In this document: positions 17,502 through 23,636 of the stretch, piece after piece
Layout: each line of letters starts with the position of its first letter
Numbering within the stretch: position 1 is the stretch's first letter
Source of the DNA: Sulfurovum sp.
GTDB taxonomy: Bacteria > Campylobacterota > Campylobacteria > Campylobacterales > Sulfurovaceae
Direction: 5' to 3'
Assembly: GCA_027081115.1 (NCBI GenBank)
Contig: JALWLD010000116.1
Coordinates: 1 to 33,079 of the forward strand
Length of the DNA stretch: 33,079 bases
The notes under the pieces: model-generated
The model's database searches: none
What the model saw: the letters and a program-made list of their open reading frames with translations, nothing else
Told to the model about the DNA's origin: nothing
Translations under genes and position numbers: made by a program

Positions 17502-17677
17502 GCACCCGCGGAGCGGGAGCGTGCAACGGGCGCGCTGATCACTGAACGTGACCACTGCCATTCGTTGGTCTCCGCTCCGCTACGTCCAACAAATGACAGG
17601 ATTCACACATCAAGTCTGCTACCAGAATACCCTACGGGATATTCTGATATCATACTGAATGGCGATCAGCGCGCCCG
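17496..17677 (+). repeat. 182-bp ORF-less structured cassette, copy 1
   Basis: Base-for-base identical to 20969-21150 and 22487-22668, and far GC-richer than its surroundings. It starts with a hairpin (TTGCACGC ... GCGTGCAA, 8 bp, with inner CCGC/GCGG). AACGGGCGCGCTGATC then pairs perfectly with GATCAGCGCGCCCGTT at the end (16 bp, last TT in the next module). Inside are a CATTCGTTGG/CCAACAAATG hairpin and AGAATACCC-TAC-GGGATATTCT (one extra A). The last has the same CCCTA-CGGG apex as the neighbouring attC sites. Ends are at G^TT junctions. It carries an open frame of about 61 codons without a start signal, which is probably accidental. Confidence 0.8.
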
Positions 17678-17699
17678 TTATACTACAAGAAGGGATGTA

Positions 17700-18542
17700 A
17701 TGAATACAGAGCAAATGATTGAAAAACTAAAAGATAAAGAGCCTTCTATTGAAACAATAATATCTAGTGGACATCAGTTAATTATAGATTTAATTTCCCA
17801 AATAGATAAAATCTATGATTGTGATAATAAACTACTTGATAATAGAGGTATATTAACATCAAGTGTAATATTATCATTTAGTATTTTAGAAGTTTATACA
17901 AATTTTATTTCTGAATTATTAATAACAGAACATAAAAGAGAAAAAGCATCACCTAAAATAATTACAAGATTAAAAGATATAGAATTAGATATTTTAATAG
18001 AAAAAAAATCTGTTTATGATTATAAAAAATTAATTATTAAAAAAGAAAATAATTCATATATGCCAATTCTTGATAAAATCATAGTTATTCCTAAACTTTT
18101 AGCAAAAGCATACAATGATGATTTTAATCTTGATAAGAGTGGGAAAAATTGGAATTATATTCGTTCATTAAAAGAAAAAAGAGATGAAATATCTCATCCA
18201 AAATTTCAATCTAATTCTATTAAGCCTATTATTGACTTAAATGAAAAAAATGATATAGCTGACCTTTTGTATTCTATCAGTCCAAAAAATATACTTGATG
18301 GTTTACTTGGAATTAGGTGGTATCTAAAAATTAATGGAGACCTACTAGTCAGTATCTATAATGGAAAGTTTTCAAGTCTTAATTTATTTGTAATTGATAA
18401 AATCATTAGAGATTTAATTTTAAAAATTAATGAAATCTTTAAACTAGATAAAAAATTATTTGAAAAACTGGATGATATTTATCAATTTCAAGAAAGTAGT
18501 GATGAAAAACTGGATGAATTGTTAAAATTGATGACATCATAA
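17700..18542 (+). CDS. Cassette 2: candidate HEPN-domain protein
   Basis: A 280-residue helical protein from the ATG at 17700, which has AGAAGGGA seven bases upstream. The frame stays open leftward through the 182-bp repeat (68 more codons), but that extension has no ribosome site and foreign composition, so it is excluded. The motif RDEISH at residues 161-166 fits the RX4-6H motif of HEPN domains, following a long helix (SLKEKRDEISHPKF). An N-terminal helix with ILEVYTNFISELL resembles the first HEPN helix. HEPN proteins are often RNases in toxin-antitoxin or phage-defence systems. Family membership is tentative, and no partner antitoxin lies in the cassette. Confidence 0.65.
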   Translation: MNTEQMIEKLKDKEPSIETIISSGHQLIIDLISQIDKIYDCDNKLLDNRGILTSSVILSFSILEVYTNFISELLITEHKREKASPKIITRLKDIELDILIEKKSVYDYKKLIIKKENNSYMPILDKIIVIPKLLAKAYNDDFNLDKSGKNWNYIRSLKEKRDEISHPKFQSNSIKPIIDLNEKNDIADLLYSISPKNILDGLLGIRWYLKINGDLLVSIYNGKFSSLNLFVIDKIIRDLILKINEIFKLDKKLFEKLDDIYQFQESSDEKLDELLKLMTS

Positions 18543-18548
18543 AAAATA

Positions 18549-18618
18549 GTATAACAAAACCTTGGAGAGAAATAGTTTACCCTACGGGCAAAACTATTTC
18601 TCAAGTCAACCGTTATAT
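18549..18618 (+). other. attC site 2 (after the HEPN candidate)
   Basis: R'' GTATAAC 18549-18555, spacer AAAAC, L'' CTTGGAGAGAAATAGTTT, apex ACCC-TAC-GGGC, right arm AAAACTATTTCTCAAG, spacer TCAAC, R' GTTATAT 18612-18618. R''-L'' and L'-R' cores are the same as in attC site 6 (AACAAAACCTTGGA and CAAGTCAACCGTTAT). Confidence 0.78.
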
Positions 18619-18650
18619 CCAAGAATCATATATATCAAGAGAATCAACAA

Positions 18651-19604
18651 ATGCTAAATAAAATTGATGAGTCAAAATTTATCAAACTTGGAAATGTAAA
18701 GCAATTTTTCATAATTAGAAGCGATAATATAAAAAATCAAGTGCTTTTACTTCTGCATGGTGGAACAACAGAAACAGCTCATTTTATAAAATTTAATCAT
18801 AATTTAGAAAAATATTTTACTGTAGTATATTGGGAACAACGAGGAGAAGGTAAATCATATGAAAAAAATAGTGATAGCAAACTTTTAACACTAGAAAAAT
18901 ATATTGAAGATATACATGAATTAACAAACTATTTAAAAGATAGGTTTCAAAAAGAAAAGATATACCTTTTAGGACATTCCATGGGAACACTACTTGGAAT
19001 GAAAACTATAGATAAATATCCAAATGATTATATTGCTTACATCTCAGTTTCTCAAGTGGCTGATCCTATTAAAAGTGATAATATTGCTTATGATAGTTTG
19101 CTAAATACTGCAAAAGAAAAAGGCAATACAAAAGATATTGACAAAATACTCTCTATTGATAGAGTAGCAAAAGAAAATCTTTTGGACTTAGACTTTACAA
19201 AAAGAACAAATGAACTTATCCAACTAAGTATAAAATATGGTGGACTTTATCATCAATCTAGTTTTTTTAAAATGTTAAAAACATCATTATTGCCTATTTT
19301 GACACTCAAGGAGTACAACTTTAGGGATAAAATGAGAGCTATCAAACAACATGAAGAGAGGATACTTTTTTATTATCAAAATAATTTAATCGACAATATT
19401 ACAAAAATTGAAGTTCCTATATATTTTATTCATGGGAAAGATGACTATATCATAAATTATAATCTTACAAAAGAGTATTTTAAAAAACTAAAAGCTCCTA
19501 AAAAAGAGTTTTTTACTTTTGATAAATCTGCTCATTTTCCACCATTTGAAGAGTCAAAAAAATTTAATGATATAATTGTAAATCAAATTTTACTTGCTAA
19601 GTAA
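18651..19604 (+). CDS. Cassette 3: alpha/beta hydrolase
   Basis: A 317-residue soluble hydrolase of the proline-iminopeptidase/esterase-like alpha/beta fold. The oxyanion-hole stretch LLLLHGGTTETAHF is at about 32-45, and YWEQRGEGKSY follows as in the prolyl aminopeptidase group. The nucleophile elbow GHSMGT has Ser110. The acid is in HGKDDYI (Asp264 or Asp265), and the base is His295 in SAHFPPFEES. The triad is therefore complete and the enzyme probably active. The substrate cannot be told. It stands alone in its cassette, with a weak ribosome site (AAGAGAATCAACAA) before the ATG. Confidence 0.85.
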   Translation: MLNKIDESKFIKLGNVKQFFIIRSDNIKNQVLLLLHGGTTETAHFIKFNHNLEKYFTVVYWEQRGEGKSYEKNSDSKLLTLEKYIEDIHELTNYLKDRFQKEKIYLLGHSMGTLLGMKTIDKYPNDYIAYISVSQVADPIKSDNIAYDSLLNTAKEKGNTKDIDKILSIDRVAKENLLDLDFTKRTNELIQLSIKYGGLYHQSSFFKMLKTSLLPILTLKEYNFRDKMRAIKQHEERILFYYQNNLIDNITKIEVPIYFIHGKDDYIINYNLTKEYFKKLKAPKKEFFTFDKSAHFPPFEESKKFNDIIVNQILLAK

Positions 19605-19629
19605 AGTTCCAACAAGTAATAGCACAAAA

Positions 19630-19699
19630 ATATAACAAAAACGAGGAGACTAATAATTTACCCTAGCGGGGAAATTATTGCTCACGATAGTCGTTATAA
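19630..19699 (+). other. attC site 3 (after the hydrolase)
   Basis: R'' TATAAC at 19631-19636, spacer AAAAA, left arm CGAGGAGACTAATAATTT, apex ACCC-TAGC-GGGG, right arm AAATTATTGCTCACG, R' GTTATAA at 19693-19699. It is nearly identical to attC site 4, so these two cassettes share an attC subtype. Confidence 0.75.
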
Positions 19700-19714
19700 C
19701 CATAAAGGGAAATT

Positions 19715-19945
19715 TTGAAAAAAAATATAAATATTAATAATAAGACTTACTATATTGTTGGTGAATGGAGTATTAACTTAGCTACTAAGGTCTACGATGG
19801 TACTGTATTAGATAAAAATAATAATAATATTATGACACTTGACTTTAAAATTCCATTAAGTGCTATTAAAAACTATGGGCTTGAATACTTTGAAAATTGT
19901 ATTGAAAAAGATCTCATGATTGAACTAGGTAAAAACATTAAATGA
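19715..19945 (+). CDS. Cassette 4a: small hypothetical protein
   Basis: A 76-residue protein read from a TTG start at 19715, with AAAGGGA at 7 bases. There is no ATG in frame near the start. It is not recognised. After a basic, Asn-rich start it has alternating strands (YYIVGEWSINLATKVYDGTV, NIMTLDFKIPLS) and a C-terminal helix. It overlaps the metallopeptidase gene by four bases (ATGA), so the two are translationally coupled and probably act together. It could be an inhibitor or immunity partner of the peptidase, which is a guess from the layout. Confidence 0.6.
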   Translation: MKKNININNKTYYIVGEWSINLATKVYDGTVLDKNNNNIMTLDFKIPLSAIKNYGLEYFENCIEKDLMIELGKNIK

Positions 19946-20910
19946 GTATTAATATAAATGAACTTTCAACAGCAAAGTTAGACTTTAATTATTGGCAAGA
20001 TATTATTAAAAATATTAAACATAATCTTGATCAGATTATAGATAATAAACATATGTCGAAAATATTAAAATATGATATAGACATAGAATTTGTATTTGAT
20101 GACCTTGGAAGTGAAGAAAAGTTTGGTCCCAATGCCTGTGCCAAATATATTGATACAGAAAACAATAAATATCAAATTGTATTAGGGCGAAAATTATTAA
20201 CAGTTTTAAGGCATTTCTCATTTAAAGTAATTGATTATGATGACATCTTTCCTAAAATACCAAGAACTGAAATTAATAGAGAAAAGCTTTCTAAGCTTTC
20301 CGATACAATTTTTTATTTATGGGTTGATTTTATTTGTCTTCATGAATGGTTTCATATTGTAAGAGGCCATTTAAATTATGGTCATGAAAATTTAAATAAA
20401 AATTTTCAAATAGATGAATTTTCTAAAAATAAATATTTTGATGATAATGAAATTAACCTATACTTAGAAATTGATGCTGATAGATTTGCTGGAAAAGTAT
20501 TAACGGGTAGATTTAGTTTAATGCAAGAATCTCTAGCAGTAATGTTAAATTTAAATGAAGAAGACATGGTTGAAGGTTTTTCTATTTTCATGATATACTT
20601 ATTTGATTTATTCTTTTTATTATCTGATAATTCAAGAGGTAAGGTTCACCCATCACCATCCGAAAGGATGGTGTTTTTAATAGCAGCAATGCAAGAAGCT
20701 ATACACACTAACCCTAAGCTATTTAATTTGACAGAAGAAAAATTCCTATCATTAACTGAGACTGCTTTAAAAAAGCATTACAAAAAGCATGAGGAGGAGT
20801 ATATATTAAATGCAAAAGATATATTAATCACTATGAAAACATTAGACACATATACTAAAATAATAAAAGACATTAAACTAAATGACTATCAAATACTCAA
20901 AGAGTTATAA
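19942..20910 (+). CDS. Cassette 4b: zincin-like metallopeptidase
   Basis: A 322-residue soluble protein with a probable zinc site: HEWFH at residues 134-138 in ICLHEWFHIVRGH (HEXXH), then EIDAD at 176-180 as the third ligand, and HPSPSERM at 236-243, a pattern also seen in gluzincins of the M48 and related groups. A hydrophobic helix follows (FSIFMIYLFDLFFLL, about 214-228). The combination resembles Lit-type (peptidase U49) phage-exclusion proteases, but I cannot assign the family with certainty. The ATG overlaps cassette gene 4a as ATGA. The stop TAA is inside the attC R'' box. Confidence 0.7.
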   Translation: MSININELSTAKLDFNYWQDIIKNIKHNLDQIIDNKHMSKILKYDIDIEFVFDDLGSEEKFGPNACAKYIDTENNKYQIVLGRKLLTVLRHFSFKVIDYDDIFPKIPRTEINREKLSKLSDTIFYLWVDFICLHEWFHIVRGHLNYGHENLNKNFQIDEFSKNKYFDDNEINLYLEIDADRFAGKVLTGRFSLMQESLAVMLNLNEEDMVEGFSIFMIYLFDLFFLLSDNSRGKVHPSPSERMVFLIAAMQEAIHTNPKLFNLTEEKFLSLTETALKKHYKKHEEEYILNAKDILITMKTLDTYTKIIKDIKLNDYQILKEL

Positions 20911-20974
20911 CAAAAACGAGGAGACCAATAATTTACCCTAGCGGGAAAATTATTGCTCACGATTGCCGTTGCAC
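20905..20974 (+). other. attC site 4 (after the metallopeptidase)
   Basis: R'' TTATAAC 20905-20911 (contains the gene's stop), spacer AAAAA, left arm CGAGGAGACCAATAATTT, apex ACCC-TAGC-GGGA, right arm AAATTATTGCTCACG, R' GTTGCAC 20968-20974. Sister of attC site 3. Confidence 0.75.
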
Positions 20975-21150
20975 GCACCCGCGGAGCGGGAGCGTGCAAC
21001 GGGCGCGCTGATCACTGAACGTGACCACTGCCATTCGTTGGTCTCCGCTCCGCTACGTCCAACAAATGACAGGATTCACACATCAAGTCTGCTACCAGAA
21101 TACCCTACGGGATATTCTGATATCATACTGAATGGCGATCAGCGCGCCCG
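20969..21150 (+). repeat. 182-bp ORF-less structured cassette, copy 2
   Basis: Identical to copies 1 and 3. It is inserted at the G^TT of attC site 4, between the metallopeptidase cassette and the zinc-ribbon cassette. The junction after it reads GTTATCC. Confidence 0.8.
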
Positions 21151-21171
21151 TTATCCATGAAGAAGGTGTTT

Positions 21172-22419
21172 ATGAACAATAGATTATCAATAGCTTGTGA
21201 TACTTGTAAACAGAGAATAGTTTTAAGAATAGGTGTTGGTTCACAAATAAAACAAAGTATTGCAGTTCAATGTCCTAATTGTAAACAAAAAATTGCATTA
21301 GAGCTTATTTTTGATAAACAAAATCATAAAAATTCAAAATATAATTTACTTGAAAACTGTTTTTATGTAGCCGAAACAGATAAATCCATTGCTATTAATT
21401 TACATACTGAATTAGTTTATCCAAAAGAATTTATACATGAAAAAATTTTTATGCCAGCAATGTTTGTATCTCAAAAATTAATGTCTCATGCAGAAAAGAA
21501 AGGTTTTTTTGATAGAAAAAGCTCTTTAAAACAACTAGATAATTTACCATTTACGATTCAATCTGCATTTCATGGATTAGGAGGAGATTCTAATCTTTTG
21601 CAAGATTGGCTAATTATATATAAATCATATTCTTTGTATAAAAATGAACAGATAAAATTAATGGAGCAAGAATTAAAAAAATATAGTAATATTAAAAATA
21701 TTTATGTATTGAAAAAACTACCCATAATATATTCTGTTTTTCATGATTTTTTACTAAGATTCTTACATCCAAATTATATTTTGTATAATAATATAAAGAA
21801 ACAATTTAGCAAAGCAAAAAAAAGTAAAATAAAATTTCAAGAGTTAAAGTCATACTACAATGTAAATTTAAAAAAATATTATTTTGAAAATTATTTAAAA
21901 ATATTTAATGATTATTTTAAAAATTTTAGCGAATTTAATAGAGTTTTATTAAATTCAAAAATCGAGCTTCATCCAGAAGAAGGTACTGAATGTATTCTTT
22001 GCCCTGTTAATTTTGAAGATATTGATATGTTTTACGGTAATGCATATGAATACATTACAACCCATATTACTATTTTTACTTGTATAAATAATATTTTATC
22101 AAATAGAAAATTTAATGAATTTGAAAAATTAACTTTTAAAAAGTATCTTGAATTAAATAAAGATAGCAAACTAAAAACTTTAAAGAACAATCCTATATTT
22201 AACTTATTCATTCAAAATATTGAAAGTACATTGAGAAATGCTTCTCATCATAGATGGTTTTATATTGATAAAGATAATCCAGGATATTTATTATATAGGA
22301 GTGGAGGAACAGGTGCTATTCATCAGATTTCATATATTGATTATCTTTATAAATCAAATATTTTAATGATGAAAATTGCCATAATGGCTTTGTTAGAAAT
22401 AAAGTTTTTAATAAAATAA
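21172..22419 (+). CDS. Cassette 5: zinc-ribbon hypothetical protein
   Basis: A 415-residue protein from the ATG at 21172, chosen because AAGAAGG lies six bases upstream. An ATG 15 bases earlier has no ribosome site and falls right after the repeat. The N-terminus has a zinc-ribbon signature: CDTCKQRI at 9-16 and CPNCKQKI about 25 residues later. The rest is basic, Lys/Asn/Tyr-rich and mostly helical, ending in a short conserved-looking stretch (RNASHHRWFYI, YRSGGTGAIHQIS) and a hydrophobic C-terminal helix. It is not recognised. The zinc ribbon suggests nucleic-acid or protein binding. A C-terminal HEPN-like fold is conceivable from RNASHH (R-x3-H), without further support. Confidence 0.6.
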   Translation: MNNRLSIACDTCKQRIVLRIGVGSQIKQSIAVQCPNCKQKIALELIFDKQNHKNSKYNLLENCFYVAETDKSIAINLHTELVYPKEFIHEKIFMPAMFVSQKLMSHAEKKGFFDRKSSLKQLDNLPFTIQSAFHGLGGDSNLLQDWLIIYKSYSLYKNEQIKLMEQELKKYSNIKNIYVLKKLPIIYSVFHDFLLRFLHPNYILYNNIKKQFSKAKKSKIKFQELKSYYNVNLKKYYFENYLKIFNDYFKNFSEFNRVLLNSKIELHPEEGTECILCPVNFEDIDMFYGNAYEYITTHITIFTCINNILSNRKFNEFEKLTFKKYLELNKDSKLKTLKNNPIFNLFIQNIESTLRNASHHRWFYIDKDNPGYLLYRSGGTGAIHQISYIDYLYKSNILMMKIAIMALLEIKFLIK

Positions 22420-22422
22420 AAT

Positions 22423-22492
22423 GGATAACAAAACATAGCACACCAATAAGATACCCTAACGGCTATCTTATTGGTGTATTCAGTCGTTGCAC
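22423..22492 (+). other. attC site 5 (after the zinc-ribbon gene)
   Basis: R'' GGATAAC 22423-22429, spacer AAAAC, left arm with CACCAATAAGATA, loop CCCTAACGGC, right arm TATCTTATTGGTG (13-bp perfect), R' GTTGCAC 22486-22492. The arm sequence differs from the other sites while the R'' spacer and loop motif are kept, as attC sites do. Confidence 0.72.
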
Positions 22493-22668
22493 GCACCCGC
22501 GGAGCGGGAGCGTGCAACGGGCGCGCTGATCACTGAACGTGACCACTGCCATTCGTTGGTCTCCGCTCCGCTACGTCCAACAAATGACAGGATTCACACA
22601 TCAAGTCTGCTACCAGAATACCCTACGGGATATTCTGATATCATACTGAATGGCGATCAGCGCGCCCG
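22487..22668 (+). repeat. 182-bp ORF-less structured cassette, copy 3
   Basis: Identical to copies 1 and 2. It is inserted at the G^TT of attC site 5, and the next junction reads GTTAGAT. Confidence 0.8.
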
Positions 22669-22698
22669 TTAGATACACAGGTAAAAAAGGAAAACAAT

Positions 22699-23019
22699 AT
22701 GAATTCAAATGGTTACGAACTACTTATAGGAATAAGCAAACATATTATTACATTATCTACTGCCATCACTGCAGGTTTAGTATCATTTGTTGTAGTTTTA
22801 GATGGAAAATCAACCGATATTTTGTATGTTAAAATATCAATTCTTGCATCAGCAATTGCAATTGTTAGTGCTATTTTGATTCAAGTATCAATCACTTCAA
22901 AATTAATGAAAGAAAAAAGTAGGATTCCAGATGATCCTAAAATATTTTATGCTTTTTCTTGGTTTACATTTCTTATTTCTGGAATATTCGCTGGTCTATT
23001 TCTAGTGTCTAATATCTAA
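22699..23019 (+). CDS. Cassette 6: small three-helix membrane protein
   Basis: A 106-residue membrane protein with AAAGGA nine bases before the ATG. Three hydrophobic helices: about 16-34 (IITLSTAITAGLVSFVVVL), 43-66 (VKISILASAIAIVSAILIQV) and 83-105 (FYAFSWFTFLISGIFAGLFL), with a basic/charged loop KLMKEKSRIPDDPK between the last two. Function unknown. Small membrane proteins like this are common cassette cargo and are also effectors of abortive infection. The stop TAA lies in attC site 6. Confidence 0.7.
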   Translation: MNSNGYELLIGISKHIITLSTAITAGLVSFVVVLDGKSTDILYVKISILASAIAIVSAILIQVSITSKLMKEKSRIPDDPKIFYAFSWFTFLISGIFAGLFLVSNI

Positions 23020-23146
23020 CAAAACCTTGGAAGAAAAATAAGTTACCCAGCCGCGTTTTAGTAGTTTTAACTAAAATAAGATAAGATACATCAAAGACAC
23101 AAAAACTTGATTTAAGGGTAACTTATTTTTCAAGTCAACCGTTATC
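23014..23146 (+). other. attC site 6, long variable loop
   Basis: R'' ATCTAAC 23014-23020, AAAAC, L'' CTTGGAAGAAAAATAAGTTACCC, a long AT-rich loop of about 70 bases, then GGGTAACTTATTTTTCAAG, TCAAC, R' GTTATCT 23140-23146. The core stem is almost perfect apart from one extra base in the left arm. The 133-base length is close to that of VCR-type attC sites, while the others here are about 70. Confidence 0.75.
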
Positions 23147-23167
23147 TATTTTTCACTCTAAAACCAA

Positions 23168-23198
23168 AAACCTTATAATCTAACATATTTTATAACGT
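23168..23198. repeat. 31-bp imperfect palindrome, right copy
   Basis: Gapless match to 16557-16587 with five differences, beginning AAACCTTATAA and ending TTTTATAACGT. It lies 21 bases after the last attC, so the two copies flank the array as direct repeats. AAACCTTATAA recurs at 23248-23258 without the right half. Confidence 0.55.
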
Positions 23199-23325
23199 TA
23201 TTCGCTGTAGCAATGTTTACGAGCCATAAATTCATGATCTTCCATAGAAAACCTTATAAAATGTGCTATATAGGAGATTTTATAATGAGTTCTTTTGAAA
23301 TAAATACCTTTTTGAGTTTATGCTT

Positions 23326-23350
23326 AAAAACACCACTAAGATGGTGCTTT
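23326..23350 (-). terminator. Rho-independent terminator of the DUF2958 gene
   Basis: On the minus strand the hairpin CACCA-TCTTAG-TGGTG is followed by TTTTT (23330-23326). It begins at the stop codon of the DUF2958 gene. Confidence 0.65.
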
Positions 23351-23636
23351 AATCTAGGTTATACTCCTTCTTAAGTTCTGAGAAGGGTTTCTTCGTAGGT
23401 TTGTATTGAACTGGATACCGGAGTGATTCTAGCTCATCAAAAGATACATAACCTAGTTCGCCACAACCCTCAAGCATTTGAAAAAAGCCAAAACCCATCT
23501 TCTGTTTGGGGTCATATACGGTTATTAGCCAAAAGCTACTCATGCATGTAATGATTAGATACACTGTGGGGTCTTCTGTTGTCTCTTGTGCATATAGTGC
23601 TGGTATGTTTTGTATGTGTTCGAGTGTCAGTTTCAT
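23349..23636 (-). CDS. DUF2958 family protein
   Basis: A 95-residue soluble protein with the DUF2958 pattern: IPALYAQETTEDPTVYLIIT, then WLITVYDPKQKMGFGFFQM, then CGELGYVSFDELESLRYP and a basic Pro-rich tail. DUF2958 proteins are small, of unknown function, and frequent on plasmids and integrative elements next to replication or antirestriction genes. Here it sits between the cassette array and tRNA-Leu as the only other gene of the island, and supports an element origin. CAAAGGAAACAAG precedes the ATG on the minus strand. Confidence 0.75.
   Translation of the reverse strand: MKLTLEHIQNIPALYAQETTEDPTVYLIITCMSSFWLITVYDPKQKMGFGFFQMLEGCGELGYVSFDELESLRYPVQYKPTKKPFSELKKEYNLD

Larger units (their letters stand above)
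16854..23146 (+). mobile_element. Integron-type gene cassette array without integrase (CALIN)
   Basis: Seven or more modules in the same orientation: ORF(s), then a 69-133-base imperfect hairpin that begins with AAC (R'') and ends with GTT (R'), then the next module. Junctions all read G^TT: GTTGCAC, GTTATAC, GTTATAT, GTTATAA, GTTATCC, GTTAGAT, GTTATCT. Stop codons of three cassette genes lie within R''. A 182-bp ORF-less module is inserted exactly at three of these junctions. These are the hallmarks of integron cassettes. No IntI gene is present in the window. Confidence 0.8.

Noticed and set aside
17496..17677. MITE or insertion sequence
   Set aside because: There are no target-site duplications and no transposase. 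All three copies end exactly at the integron G^TT junctions in the same orientation, which fits a cassette better.
20963..21160. ORF of about 65 codons through copy 2 of the 182-bp element (and its equal at 22487-22672)
   Set aside because: It is the accidental open frame of the repeat. It has no ribosome site, starts with TTG at the recombination junction or in the preceding attC, and ends a few codons into the next cassette.
22650..22832. 60-codon plus-strand frame overlapping the small membrane protein
   Set aside because: Shadow frame of the cassette 6 gene, low-complexity translation, and starts within the structured repeat.
16854..23146. CRISPR array
   Set aside because: The repeats are far apart, have unequal spacing and ORFs between them, and behave as attC hairpins. 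There are no short unique spacers and no cas genes.
23285..23374. 29-codon plus-strand ORF with TAGGAGA before the ATG
   Set aside because: It overlaps the DUF2958 terminator hairpin and the 3' end of that gene. The translation shows no recognisable feature. The ribosome site may be chance in AT-rich DNA.
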